Both the position numbers and the translations under genes were made by a program. From Candidatus Saccharicenans subterraneus (lineage in GTDB: Bacteria; Acidobacteriota; Aminicenantia; Aminicenantales; Saccharicenantaceae), in assembly GCA_003426165.1 (NCBI GenBank), contig QUAH01000005.1, positions 158,050 through 222,049 on the forward strand: a stretch of 64,000 bases of DNA, in the 5' to 3' direction. The notes beneath the pieces were generated by a model, which saw only the letters and a list, made by a program, of their open reading frames with translations, ran no database searches and was not told where the DNA came from. Positions 35,095-46,765 of the stretch are shown piece after piece. How positions within the stretch are numbered: the stretch's first letter is position 1; every line of letters starts with the position of its first letter.

Positions 35095-35649
35095 CTATTT
35101 TCTGGGCAGGTAATAAGGATTATTGGTCACGCACAGCCGCCCGTTTTCATCGTAAAAACGGTAAATCTTGGTCCTGGTCTTGATATAGGAATTCTTGTAC
35201 TCAACCCTTTTCAGGTATGTCCTGGTCTCAGGATAGGGCGGAACACCGTTATGCTTTTCTACCGCTCCCTGGCCGGCATTATAAGCAGAAAGAACCAGGT
35301 TGCGGTCACCCTTGTATTGCTTGATAAGGTCCTTTAAGTACTTGATTCCGCCTTCTATGTTCTGTTCCGGGTCAAGGATGTTCAGAACCCCGTACTTCAT
35401 GGCAGTCTCCGGCATCAACTGCATCAGGCCCAGGGCACCCTTGGCCGAAACGGCAAACTGGTCGTAATTGGATTCGGCCTTGATCACGGCATGGACCAGG
35501 TCGGCCGGAACCCCGTGTCTGGCCGCCAGCTTCTGGATGATCGGGTCGTACCTGGCCTTCATCTCATCCTGGCGGGAAGCCAGCAGGCAGACCGAGCAGG
35601 CCAGGAAAACCAACAGGAAATACAAGGTCCTTCTTCCCATGCTAACCAT
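35095..35649 (-). CDS. Lytic transglycosylase (SLT domain)
   Basis: A 184-residue exported enzyme with an N-terminal hydrophobic signal (RRTLYFLLVFLACSVCLLA) and a soluble-lytic-transglycosylase domain: catalytic Glu in VIKAESNYDQFAVS, then GALGLMQLMPETA and LSAYNAGQGAV. It cleaves peptidoglycan glycan strands to 1,6-anhydromuropeptides. The last 35 residues (KIYRFYDENGRLCVTNNP) resemble a short DUF4124-like tail. ATG at 35649 or 35640. It is convergent with the lipid kinase gene and upstream of alaS in the same direction. Confidence 0.9.
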   Translation of the reverse strand: MVSMGRRTLYFLLVFLACSVCLLASRQDEMKARYDPIIQKLAARHGVPADLVHAVIKAESNYDQFAVSAKGALGLMQLMPETAMKYGVLNILDPEQNIEGGIKYLKDLIKQYKGDRNLVLSAYNAGQGAVEKHNGVPPYPETRTYLKRVEYKNSYIKTRTKIYRFYDENGRLCVTNNPYYLPRK

Positions 35650-35696
35650 ATCTTAAGAATTTTGGCCTGCCCTGACAATCCCCTTTCAGGGTGATT

Positions 35697-38339
<2,643 letters not shown>

Positions 38340-39494
38340 CTAACTTTCCTCTTCGTGCCCTCCTTCGACTCTCTCCACCTTGACCATTTCTTTTTCCATC
38401 TGTTCGAGCGCGATGTCCAGGGTAGACTGGACCCCCATAACCCTCAGCTTGAAGGCATCAGGATTGGAAGAATACTTGATGCCCTGCTCGAAAGAAATGT
38501 ATCCATCTCTGTATAGCTGATATATTGACTGGTCAAAGGTCTGCATTCCATACTGGGAAACACCGGTGGCAATGGCATCGCGGATGAGACCGGTCTTGTC
38601 ACGGTCGGCAATGCACTCCTGGATGAAGGGAGTGGTAATCATGACCTCAACCGCCGGCACCCGGCCCTGTTCGTCCATCCTGGGCACCAGGCGCATGGAG
38701 ATGACCGCCTTGAGCACGCTGGCCAGCTGCAACCTGACCTGCCTCTGGTGATGCGGCGGGAAGGTGGCGATGATACGGTTGATGGTTTCCGGGGCATCCA
38801 GGGTGTGCAGGGTGCTGAGAACCAGGTGACCGGTTTCGGCCGCCAGCAGGGCGGTCTCGATGGTTTCCAGGTCTCTCATTTCGCCCACCAGGATGACGTC
38901 GGGGTCTTCACGGAGACAGGCTCTCAGTCCCCGGGAAAAGCTCAGGACATCCATGCCCACTTCCCTCTGGCTGATGGTGCTCTTCTTGTCCTTGTGCAGG
39001 TATTCAATGGGGTCTTCGACAGTGATGATATTTTCCCGGCGGTAGGTATTGATGTAATCAATCATGGCGGCCAGGGTGGTGGTCTTACCGCTTCCGGTGG
39101 TTCCGGTCACCAGGACCAGGCCCCGGGGATAAAAGGCGATTTTTTCCAGGACCTCGGGCAGCAGTAGCTCCCTGATGGTCTTCACTTCCAGGGGGATGAT
39201 TCTCAGGGAAATGGCCAGGGTGCCCCGCTGGTAATAAATGTTGCCCCTGAACCGGCCGAAACCCGACAGGCTGTAGGCCAGGTCCACGTCAAAGTCTTCT
39301 TTAAGTTTTTTACGCTGGTAGTCGCTCATGATCTGGTTGGCCAGGTCGGCCGTGTCCTCCCCGGTCAGCCGGGGAAAGCCTACCAGCGGAATCAAGGTTC
39401 CGTGGACCCTGATCATGGGGTGGTTTCCCGCCTTAAGGTGCAGGTCCGAGGCATCCCTTTCGATGGCGATTTTTAAGAGATCATCAATGATCAT
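38340..39494 (-). CDS. pilT: Type IV pilus retraction ATPase PilT
   Basis: A 384-residue PilT/VirB11-type ATPase with Walker A TGTTGSGKTTT, the Asp box ITVEDPIEYLH, Walker B ILVGEMRD and His box GHLVLSTLHT. The C-terminal element KTGLIRDAIATG corresponds to the AIRNLIRE retraction motif, and EDPVE-type PilT spacing is kept. It powers pilus retraction for twitching or DNA uptake. No pilin or pilus assembly genes lie in the window. GGAGGG before the ATG at 39494 sets the start; the TTG one codon earlier is less likely. Confidence 0.95.
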   Translation of the reverse strand: MIIDDLLKIAIERDASDLHLKAGNHPMIRVHGTLIPLVGFPRLTGEDTADLANQIMSDYQRKKLKEDFDVDLAYSLSGFGRFRGNIYYQRGTLAISLRIIPLEVKTIRELLLPEVLEKIAFYPRGLVLVTGTTGSGKTTTLAAMIDYINTYRRENIITVEDPIEYLHKDKKSTISQREVGMDVLSFSRGLRACLREDPDVILVGEMRDLETIETALLAAETGHLVLSTLHTLDAPETINRIIATFPPHHQRQVRLQLASVLKAVISMRLVPRMDEQGRVPAVEVMITTPFIQECIADRDKTGLIRDAIATGVSQYGMQTFDQSIYQLYRDGYISFEQGIKYSSNPDAFKLRVMGVQSTLDIALEQMEKEMVKVERVEGGHEEES

Positions 39495-39711
39495 CAAACC
39501 CTCCCTGATTTTCGATACCTATGGATATAACAAGACCGCCGGAACTGCCCTCCGGCAGAAAATAATCTCTTTTATTTCCGAGGATTATTCTTTCCGAACA
39601 GCTCATCTTTCCTGGCGTCTCCCTGCCCGGCCTAAAACTCAAATTGGTTTTATAGTAAAACAACTGGCTATTAATGTCAATTTTAAGGAGTCCGGGATGG
39701 TTCAGCCCGGC

Positions 39712-40650
39712 TCAGACACTTTCCCCGCAGTAGGGGCAGACCCTGGTCTTGTAAGGCAACGGGCGGCGGCAGTTCCAGCACAGGTCCGACCGTCTCTGTT
39801 CCCGGGCCTTAATCCTGGCAAAGATGTCATCAAGCTCGGTCGTCTTTTCTTCCTTGCCTTTAACACGGGATAGCTCTCTTATTATTTCCGAAGCGCTCTG
39901 CACCCGGTCTTCCACTTTTGGCGCCAGGCAGCGCATGATCAGGACGTCAACCTCCTTGGGCACCTTCATGTTTTTTAGCCTGGGCGGGGTGATCTTCCCC
40001 TGCTGGGCCTTCTCCAGGATCTTGAAGGGGTCGGGGTCGAAGATCGGCGGCCGGCCGACGATCATCTCGTAGAAGATACAGCCTATGGAGTAGATGTCCG
40101 AGCTGTAGGAAGCTTTACCCAGGAACTGTTCCGGCGCCATGTAGGGGGGCGAGCCTATCCTGGTCGAGGCGTACTGGGTGGAATTAAGCCAGGCCGAGGT
40201 CCCGAAGTCGGTGATCTTGACCGTGCCCTCCTCCGAGATAAGAATGTTGGAAGGCCTCAGGTCGCGGTGGATAATCTTATTTTTGTGGGCATGGTCGACA
40301 CCGTAGGCAATCTGCTTGATAATGTCCACGGCCCGCTCGGCCTCCAGTATTTTTTCCTTCTCCAGGATCTTCTCCAGCGATTTTCCCCTGACGTATTCCA
40401 TGACCATGAAGAAGACATCTTTTTCTTTTTCAGCGGCCAGCACCCGGACGATGTTGGGATGGTTGAGGGCGGCCTGCAGCCTGGGTTCCTTGAGCAGCTT
40501 GTAGAGCTCCTGCGACTGCTTGTGCGGAACCTTGATGGCCACCTTGATATCCAGCCAGGTGTCCCTGGCCAGGTAAACGGAGCCAAAGCCGCCGCTGCCC
40601 AGCGACCTGAGAATTTCGTACTTGCCTACTTTCTGTCCCTGAAGAAACAT
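39712..40650 (-). CDS. Serine/threonine protein kinase with C-terminal zinc ribbon
   Basis: A 312-residue soluble Hanks-type kinase. It has the glycine loop GSGGFGSVYLA, K40 in VAIK, the catalytic loop IHRDLRPSN with D130, and DFG at 148-150; SPPYMAPEQF is the activation segment end. The usual Lys of HRDLKPxN is Arg. There is no membrane helix; instead a four-cysteine zinc ribbon (C291, C294, C305, C308) ends the protein. It starts one base after the rsmE stop codon, so it appears to be the last gene of the heat-shock operon, an unusual partner. Substrates unknown. Confidence 0.9.
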   Translation of the reverse strand: MFLQGQKVGKYEILRSLGSGGFGSVYLARDTWLDIKVAIKVPHKQSQELYKLLKEPRLQAALNHPNIVRVLAAEKEKDVFFMVMEYVRGKSLEKILEKEKILEAERAVDIIKQIAYGVDHAHKNKIIHRDLRPSNILISEEGTVKITDFGTSAWLNSTQYASTRIGSPPYMAPEQFLGKASYSSDIYSIGCIFYEMIVGRPPIFDPDPFKILEKAQQGKITPPRLKNMKVPKEVDVLIMRCLAPKVEDRVQSASEIIRELSRVKGKEEKTTELDDIFARIKAREQRRSDLCWNCRRPLPYKTRVCPYCGESV

Positions 40651-40651
40651 G

Positions 40652-41374
40652 TCACCAGTTCCAGAAATGAGAAATCAGGCTCAGGGCTGAAATAACGGCC
40701 GTTTCAGTCTTGAGAATCCGGCTTCCGAGAGACAGTCCCTGAAATCCGGCCCTGTCCAACAGCTCTTTCTCTTCCTCAGTCCAGCCGCCTTCCGGTCCGG
40801 CCAGAAGAAATATTTCATCCGTCCGGTCCTCAATAAGTATATCACGAAAATACCGGGGACTGTCTTCGGACAGGTAAAATTTCGAACCATTCACTTTCCG
40901 ACCGACAGCCTGTTCGAGTTTGAGCGGAAACCCGATGTGCGGCAGGCTGCCACCCTTGCATTGTTTTAGCGCTTCCCTGGCAATTCTCTCCCAGCGCTGA
41001 ATCTTCTTGTCCAGGCGATCCGGTGGCAACGGCTGCGACCTCCTGGTCATTAATGGCTGAATTTCTGAAACTCCCAGCTCGGTGGCCTTCTCGATTATGA
41101 AATCGAACACGGCCGGCCTGGTCAGCCCCAGCCCCAGGATCACCCGGGTTTTGATAGCCTCTTCTTTCGTCTTCAACGGCCGGAGCCAGGTTCTCTCTTC
41201 TTCTACGAATTCCACCTCGGCCAGAAGCCTCCGGCCCCGTCCATCGGTCAGCCAGACCAGATTTCCCGGTTTCACCCTGGCCACCCGGGACAGGTGGTGA
41301 TGCTCCTGGCCTTCAAGACAGAAGCGGTCCAGGCCAGCGGGCCACTCCCTGATAAAAAACTGGTTACTGGTCAC
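40652..41374 (-). CDS. rsmE: 16S rRNA (uracil1498-N3)-methyltransferase RsmE
   Basis: A 240-residue SPOUT-fold methyltransferase. The N-terminal PUA-like domain is followed by the C-terminal knot with [13 protein letters not shown] and [15 protein letters not shown], the SAM-binding signature. It methylates U1498 in 16S rRNA. It starts with GTG at 41374, overlapping the dnaJ end by 11 bp with GAGG just upstream. Association with dnaJ is common in bacteria. Confidence 0.95.
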   Translation of the reverse strand: MTSNQFFIREWPAGLDRFCLEGQEHHHLSRVARVKPGNLVWLTDGRGRRLLAEVEFVEEERTWLRPLKTKEEAIKTRVILGLGLTRPAVFDFIIEKATELGVSEIQPLMTRRSQPLPPDRLDKKIQRWERIAREALKQCKGGSLPHIGFPLKLEQAVGRKVNGSKFYLSEDSPRYFRDILIEDRTDEIFLLAGPEGGWTEEEKELLDRAGFQGLSLGSRILKTETAVISALSLISHFWNW

Positions 41375-42512
41375 GGTCCTCGCTTCCGACCAGTTTCTGG
41401 TACTTTTCCAGAACCGAACGGTCCACTTCGTCCAGTTTCTCTCCCCGCAGTTCGGCCAGCCTGCTGAACAGGACTTTCTGCTCCCGGTCGAGTCTGTCCG
41501 GTGTTTTCACCATCACCTGGACGTAAAGGTCGCCGCTGCGGTGGCCGCCCAGTTCTTTCAGGCCAACCCCGCGCAGCTTGAAGACCTCACCCGATTGAAC
41601 CCCGGCCGGAATCTTCAATGTCTCCTGGCCACCGCCGAGCAGAGGGATGGCTACCCTGGCCCCCAGGGCCGCCTGGGAAAAGCTCAAATCCACCTGGCAG
41701 TACAGGTCCCGCCCCCTTCTTTCAAAGAACGGGTGCTTTCGAACCCTGATGATTACATAGAGGTCGCCGCGGGGCAGGCCCTGGTCCCCGGCTTCGCCTT
41801 CTCCAGAAATTCTGAGCCTGGTACCGTCTTCCACCCCGGCCGGTATCTTCACCTTCAGCTGTTTCTTTTGCTTTACCCGGCCCGTTCCCTGGCATTCGCC
41901 GCAGGGCGTGGCAATTATTTCACCCAGGCCATCGCAGTGAGAACAGGTCCTGGTGATGGTGAAAAAACCCTGCTGGTAGCGCAGCTGCCCGCGACCCTGG
42001 CAGGCCGGGCAGATTGATTTTTTGGTTCCCGGTTTTAACCGGCTGCCACCGCAGACCGGGCAGAGCTCATGCCGGGTGATTTTCAATTCTTTTTCGGTGC
42101 CGGAAGCCACTTCTTCCAGGCTGACCTGCAGTTCCAGGGCCAGGTCCCGGCCGCGCTGGGCCCGGGTCCGGCGCCCCGGCTCGCCACCGAAAAACTCTGA
42201 AAAACTGAAACCAAAAAAGTTGCCGAGGATATCTTCGAAGTCCTGGAATATGGAAGAATCAAAGCCGCGGAAGCCCTCATAGCCCTGGCCCTGCAGTCCC
42301 TGGTGACCGTAGCGATCATAGATGGCCCGCTTTTCCGGGTCGATCAGGACGCTGTAGGCTTCGGCCGCTTCCTTGAATTTCTCCTCGGCTTCCTTGTTCC
42401 CGGGGTTGCGGTCGGGATGGTACTTTAAGGCGGCCTGGCGATAGGCTTTTTTTATTTCTTCGGCTGAGGCCTGTCTTGATACCCCGAGGACTTCATAATA
42501 ATCCTTCTTCAT
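41364..42512 (-). CDS. dnaJ: Chaperone DnaJ
   Basis: A 382-residue type I Hsp40. It has the J-domain with HPD ([10 protein letters not shown]), a glycine/phenylalanine-rich linker ([20 protein letters not shown]), four zinc-finger repeats ([31 protein letters not shown]) and the C-terminal substrate-binding beta domains. It stimulates DnaK ATPase. It overlaps the dnaK end by 20 bp, and GGAGGTG lies upstream of the ATG. Confidence 0.96.
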   Translation of the reverse strand: MKKDYYEVLGVSRQASAEEIKKAYRQAALKYHPDRNPGNKEAEEKFKEAAEAYSVLIDPEKRAIYDRYGHQGLQGQGYEGFRGFDSSIFQDFEDILGNFFGFSFSEFFGGEPGRRTRAQRGRDLALELQVSLEEVASGTEKELKITRHELCPVCGGSRLKPGTKKSICPACQGRGQLRYQQGFFTITRTCSHCDGLGEIIATPCGECQGTGRVKQKKQLKVKIPAGVEDGTRLRISGEGEAGDQGLPRGDLYVIIRVRKHPFFERRGRDLYCQVDLSFSQAALGARVAIPLLGGGQETLKIPAGVQSGEVFKLRGVGLKELGGHRSGDLYVQVMVKTPDRLDREQKVLFSRLAELRGEKLDEVDRSVLEKYQKLVGSEDRDQ

Positions 42513-44079
42513 TCCCGCTCTTCACCTCCTTCTGCTTCCGCTCGATGATCTCCTGCAGTTCTTCAGGCAGCAGGCCGGCTGCCGGTTTGACTTCAATTTT
42601 CTGCTCGCGTCCGGTAGCAGTATCACGGGCCGAAACCCGCAGAATGCCGTCGGCATCGATTTCGAAGGTCACGTCTATCTGGGGAACGCCGGCCGGGGCC
42701 GGGTCAATCCCAACCAGGTCAAAGGTGGCCAGGGACTTGTTATCGGCCGCCACCGGGCTTTCCCCCTGCAGCACATGAATCCTGACCCGCCGCTGGTTAT
42801 TTTCCACGGTGGTAAAGGCCATGGTCTTGCGGGCCGGGATGGTGGTATTTCTTTCTATGATCTTCTGGTACATCCCGTTTTCTGTTTCAATGCCCAGGGA
42901 AAAGGGCGTGACGTCCAGCAACAGGACCAGCTCCCTTCCCTGCCCTTTTATCATGCTGGCCTGGAGGGCTGCCCCCAGGGCCACGATTTCATCGGGATTG
43001 ATGCGGGCGGCCGGCTGTCTCTTGAAGTAATCGGCCACCATCTGCCTGACCAGCGGCATCCGGGTCTGGCCTCCGACCAGGATGACCTCATCAATCCGGG
43101 AAATGTCCAGGCCGGCGTCCTTCAGGGCCTGCTCGCAGATGACCAGGGTCCTCTCCACCAGGTCCACGGTCAGGTTTTCAAAAAAGCTGCGGTTGATCTT
43201 CTTCTGGATGTGGAGTGAACCGCGGTCGGTGTTGCAGATGAAGGGAAGGTTGATCTCCGTTTCGGGGGTGAAGGACAGCTCCCTCTTGGCCTTTTCTGCC
43301 GCCTCCTTTATTCTCTGGAGGGCAAAGCGGTCCTGGCTGAGGTCAATCCCGTGCTCTTTCCGGAACTCGTCCACAAGCCAGGCAATCAGCCTGTTGTCAA
43401 AATCATCACCCCCCAGGAAGGTATCGCCGCTGGTGGATAGCACGTGGAAGATGCCTTCCTGAATCTCCAGGACCGTGATGTCGAAGGTGCCGCCGCCCAG
43501 GTCATAAACCGCCAGCTTCCCGTTTTTCCTGGTGTTGAAGCCGTAGGCCAGGCTGGCCGCGGTTGGCTCGTTAATGATGCGCAGCACCTTGAGGCCACAG
43601 ATGGCCGCAGCATCCTTGGTGGCCTGGCGCTGGTGGTCATTAAAATAGGCCGGGACAGTTATGACCGCCTCTTCCACTTCGGTCCCGAGATAGTTCTCGG
43701 CACACTGTTTCAGGTAGCTGAGTACGAGGGCCGAAATTTCCTGGGGAGTATAAACCCTGGCCCCGGCTTCTATCAGGATATCGCCGTTCGGCGCTTCGAT
43801 CATCTTGAAAGGAAACTTGTCGCGGAGCTGGGCCATCTCGAGCGAATTGTATTTCTTGCCGATTAACCTCTTGACCGAGTAGACCGTGTTCTCGGGATTG
43901 GTAACAGCCTGGCGCAGTGCCGGCAAGCCCACCAGGAGCTGCCCGGAATCAGTGAAGGAAACCACAGACGGGGTGGTGTTGCTGCCTTCCAGGTTGGGAA
44001 TAACCGCGGGCTGCTGCCCGTTGAGGTAAGCCACGCAGGAATAGGTGGTTCCCAGGTCTATCCCGATTACTTCGGCCAT
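42493..44079 (-). CDS. dnaK: Hsp70 chaperone DnaK, short form lacking the helical lid
   Basis: A 528-residue Hsp70. The nucleotide-binding domain is complete ([44 protein letters not shown]), followed by the interdomain linker ([17 protein letters not shown]) and the beta-sandwich substrate domain. The protein ends at about residue 528, after [15 protein letters not shown], where canonical DnaK (about 600-640 residues) continues into the helical lid, which appears to be missing. The stop codon is genuine in this sequence and overlaps dnaJ. It lies between grpE and dnaJ as usual, so it is the operon Hsp70. Confidence 0.93.
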   Translation of the reverse strand: MAEVIGIDLGTTYSCVAYLNGQQPAVIPNLEGSNTTPSVVSFTDSGQLLVGLPALRQAVTNPENTVYSVKRLIGKKYNSLEMAQLRDKFPFKMIEAPNGDILIEAGARVYTPQEISALVLSYLKQCAENYLGTEVEEAVITVPAYFNDHQRQATKDAAAICGLKVLRIINEPTAASLAYGFNTRKNGKLAVYDLGGGTFDITVLEIQEGIFHVLSTSGDTFLGGDDFDNRLIAWLVDEFRKEHGIDLSQDRFALQRIKEAAEKAKRELSFTPETEINLPFICNTDRGSLHIQKKINRSFFENLTVDLVERTLVICEQALKDAGLDISRIDEVILVGGQTRMPLVRQMVADYFKRQPAARINPDEIVALGAALQASMIKGQGRELVLLLDVTPFSLGIETENGMYQKIIERNTTIPARKTMAFTTVENNQRRVRIHVLQGESPVAADNKSLATFDLVGIDPAPAGVPQIDVTFEIDADGILRVSARDTATGREQKIEVKPAAGLLPEELQEIIERKQKEVKSGNEEGLL

Positions 44080-44081
44080 GC

Positions 44082-44807
44082 TCAGTTCTTCTTTGGAATG
44101 ATAACTTTTACCATAGTCGGCCGCAGAAGTCTATTGTGAAGCAGGTAGCCTTTCTGTAATTCTTCTTTTATTTCCGGCTCGCTGACCTCGGCCGATTCCT
44201 CCGAGACCAGGGCATGGTGCAAACTGGGGTCGAACCTTTTGCTCTCGAGTTCAATCGGCCTGACCCCGTGTTTTTTGACCAGGTTGAGCAGCATCCTGTA
44301 AATCAATTCCACCCCTTCCCGGAAAGTCTTGCCGTCGACTTCTTCTTCTGAAGTCTTCAGGGCCCGTTCAAAGTTGTCGAGTATGGGCAGGATGTCCCGC
44401 AGCAGGTCGCTCAGGGCATACTGAAAGAACTCTTCCTTTTCCCTTTCGGTTCTCTTTCTGATGTTGTCAAGTTCAGCCACCGAGCGCAGGAACTTATCCT
44501 TCAATTCCTCCACGGCTTTCTTCAGCTCGCTTATTTCCCGGTCTTTTCCTTCCAGCTCGGCCTGAAGTTTATTTATGGTTTCTTTAAGGTCTGGCTGGTC
44601 TCCCCCGGGCTCGCGGCCGGCAGCGCAGGGGGCTTCCTTCCCTTCCCTTTCTTCCTGCAGGTACTCTATTTCCTCCTGCTCACTAACCTTAAAACCGGCC
44701 TCGGTAGCCCGGGCTCCGTCCTTGACTTTCAATTCCGCTTTTTCATCGGGCTTTTCTTTCTTGTTCTGGTCGACTGGCTGGCTACTTTCCGTTTTTTTAC
44801 CGCTCAT
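44082..44807 (-). CDS. grpE: Nucleotide exchange factor GrpE
   Basis: A 241-residue GrpE. A charged N-terminal region (residues 1-75, Lys/Glu rich) precedes the long coiled coil (LKKAVEELKDKFLRSVAELD, then NIRKRTEREKEE) and the C-terminal beta domain with PIELESKRFDPSLHHAL and GYLLHNRLLRPTMVKV. It releases ADP from DnaK. It overlaps hrcA by 4 bp (ATGA). The N-terminal extension is longer than typical. Confidence 0.95.
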   Translation of the reverse strand: MSGKKTESSQPVDQNKKEKPDEKAELKVKDGARATEAGFKVSEQEEIEYLQEEREGKEAPCAAGREPGGDQPDLKETINKLQAELEGKDREISELKKAVEELKDKFLRSVAELDNIRKRTEREKEEFFQYALSDLLRDILPILDNFERALKTSEEEVDGKTFREGVELIYRMLLNLVKKHGVRPIELESKRFDPSLHHALVSEESAEVSEPEIKEELQKGYLLHNRLLRPTMVKVIIPKKN

Positions 44808-45865
44808 AATTCCACTCCTTTTTCCAGTATGGTGATGGTTCTGGTCAGCCGCCTGGCCACGTTATCTACCAGGGGAATTATCCTGTCGTAGGGCAGCCTC
44901 TTGGGGCCAATGATACCCAGCGAGCCCAGGACCTGGTTGCGGTAACCGTAATGCGACAGAATCAGGGAACAGTCGGCAATCTCCGGAAGTCGCAACTCCG
45001 AGCCTATGATGACCTTGACCCTTTCCAGGCTGATCAGGTCCGACAGCAAACGGGCCAGGTTGGCCTTCTCCTCGAAATTCTGGAACAGTGACTTCAGCTT
45101 GTTGAAGTCGAAGAGCTCGGCCTTGTCCAGCAGCCTGGCCGTTCCCTGGAGAAAAATCTTGCCTTCTTCTTTTTCCAGAGCAGGAGAGCTGCGCAACAGG
45201 GAAATTAGTTTCTCCACCAGGTCCTCGTATCTCATCTTGAGCCGGGGCAACTCCCTGAACAGGTAATCTCGGACGTGGGACAGGCTCTTGCCGCGGAAAT
45301 TCTGGTTGAGGTACTGGGCGGCCCGGTCCAGTTCTGCCTGGGTGAACAGGGTCTGGGTTTCGAAAATTTCGGTCTGGACCAGGTTGAAGGTCGAGAGCAG
45401 CACAATCATCACCCGGTTATCCTTGAGTTTAACAAACCTGACCTGGTCGAAGGCCACCCGCGAGATATGGGGAGAGATGACGAAGGCCAGATTATCGGAG
45501 CTGCTGGCCAGGATCTGGCTTACCTGGAGCAGGAGGCTGTCCAGTTCGCCCGAGCCCACGCTCAATTCTTCCGGGTAGATCCGGAGCTCATCGGGTGTGG
45601 CCCGAAGGGTTTCAGTCAGCAATGTATTAACATAAAACCTGATCCCCTCGTCAGTCGGTAACCTTCCGGCCGAGGTATGGGGCTGGTAGAGATAGCCCTG
45701 CTGTTCCAGGCTGGCCATGGCATTCCTGATGGTGGCCGGTGATATCTTGAAATTCAACTTCTGGGCCAGAAGCCCCGAACTGACGGGTTTCCCGGTTTCG
45801 AGGTAGGAAGCCACTGTAAGATTTAATATAATTTTTTCCTTGTTTTCTAATCTTGAGTAAGACAT
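44804..45865 (-). CDS. hrcA: Heat-inducible transcription repressor HrcA
   Basis: A 353-residue HrcA with an N-terminal winged helix (SSGLLAQKLNFKISPATIRN) and a GAF-like C-terminal domain (VRFVKLKDNRVMIVLLSTF, GSLGIIGPKRLPYDRIIPLV). It normally represses groE and dnaK operons by binding CIRCE. First gene of the operon, so autoregulation is expected, but no TTAGCACTC-N9-GAGTGCTAA element is visible in the 67 bp upstream. AAGGG precedes the ATG. Confidence 0.95.
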   Translation of the reverse strand: MSYSRLENKEKIILNLTVASYLETGKPVSSGLLAQKLNFKISPATIRNAMASLEQQGYLYQPHTSAGRLPTDEGIRFYVNTLLTETLRATPDELRIYPEELSVGSGELDSLLLQVSQILASSSDNLAFVISPHISRVAFDQVRFVKLKDNRVMIVLLSTFNLVQTEIFETQTLFTQAELDRAAQYLNQNFRGKSLSHVRDYLFRELPRLKMRYEDLVEKLISLLRSSPALEKEEGKIFLQGTARLLDKAELFDFNKLKSLFQNFEEKANLARLLSDLISLERVKVIIGSELRLPEIADCSLILSHYGYRNQVLGSLGIIGPKRLPYDRIIPLVDNVARRLTRTITILEKGVEL

Positions 45866-45932
45866 TTTTCCCTTTTTTATTTTATTTACCTCAAAAGCCC
45901 TTAATTGTCAATCTGCTCCAGGGACTGCTAAA

Positions 45933-46739
45933 TTATAAAATGGCCAGGCCGGCATAGCCCACCACTTCCCTGTAATCTCCGGTCCTTTCTCCTGAGGTCT
46001 GGTAACTGATCAGGCGGCCTTCCCTGGCCCCGAGGGACCGGGCTGCGGCCAGCATGGCCGCGGTCGGCTGGAACCCGCACATGGATATTCCGAAGGAGGT
46101 GACCACCCGGACCAGCCCTTCCGGGTCAAGCTTTTTGATGAAATCAATGGCCTTGAAATCAAGTTCTTCGGCTACTTTTTTACTGACGTAATGGCTCATA
46201 TCGGTGGAGGCCACCATTAATACCGGCTGCTCAAATTTCTTGATGGCATCGGCCAGGGCCTGCCCGAGCTGGTGCAGTTCAGGCCAGCCAGCCTGGTACG
46301 AGACCATGATGGGCACAATGGAAACATCTGGCCTGAAGTACTGGAGGAATGGAATCTGGACTTCTATCGAGTGTTCTTTGCGGTGAGCCTCAGGGTCGCG
46401 GCTGATGAGTTCTGTTCCTTCCGACACCAGGTCGGCCAGGCGGGTTTCAACTTTCACCTCACCCAGGGGCGTTAGCCAGCTCCCCCGGTCAAAAAGGGCA
46501 AATAAGGAACTTATGCGGTGATGGGCCGGAGACATGACCACAACAGTTTCGGGTATTTCCACCGACGAATAGACCCTTCCCGCTACCGGGCCCGAATACT
46601 CGTAACCGGCATGCGGGGCCACCACTCCCACCGCCCTTATCTTTTCCTCCCCTTCCCTGGTAAAAGATTGAATGGTGTTTCTCAAGAGGTCCGGGTCATC
46701 CGGGTAAAAATAACCGGCCACGTAAGGCGGTCTTTTCAT
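45933..46739 (-). CDS. MEMO1-family protein (AmmeMemoRadiSam system protein B)
   Basis: A 268-residue MEMO-like protein. Conserved stretches include GYFYPDDPDLL, VVAPHAGYEYSGPVAGRVY, MSPAHHR, HSIEVQIPFLQ and VASTDMSHY, with His/Asp/Cys residues of the catechol-dioxygenase-like metal site. In bacteria it usually occurs with AMMECR1 and a radical-SAM protein; neither partner is in this window. Biochemical role unresolved. AAGGAGGG before the ATG. It lies between the heat-shock operon and the saccharopine genes. Confidence 0.88.
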   Translation of the reverse strand: MKRPPYVAGYFYPDDPDLLRNTIQSFTREGEEKIRAVGVVAPHAGYEYSGPVAGRVYSSVEIPETVVVMSPAHHRISSLFALFDRGSWLTPLGEVKVETRLADLVSEGTELISRDPEAHRKEHSIEVQIPFLQYFRPDVSIVPIMVSYQAGWPELHQLGQALADAIKKFEQPVLMVASTDMSHYVSKKVAEELDFKAIDFIKKLDPEGLVRVVTSFGISMCGFQPTAAMLAAARSLGAREGRLISYQTSGERTGDYREVVGYAGLAIL

Positions 46740-46765
46740 CTTGGCCCTCCTTTCTGAGCTGAGGC

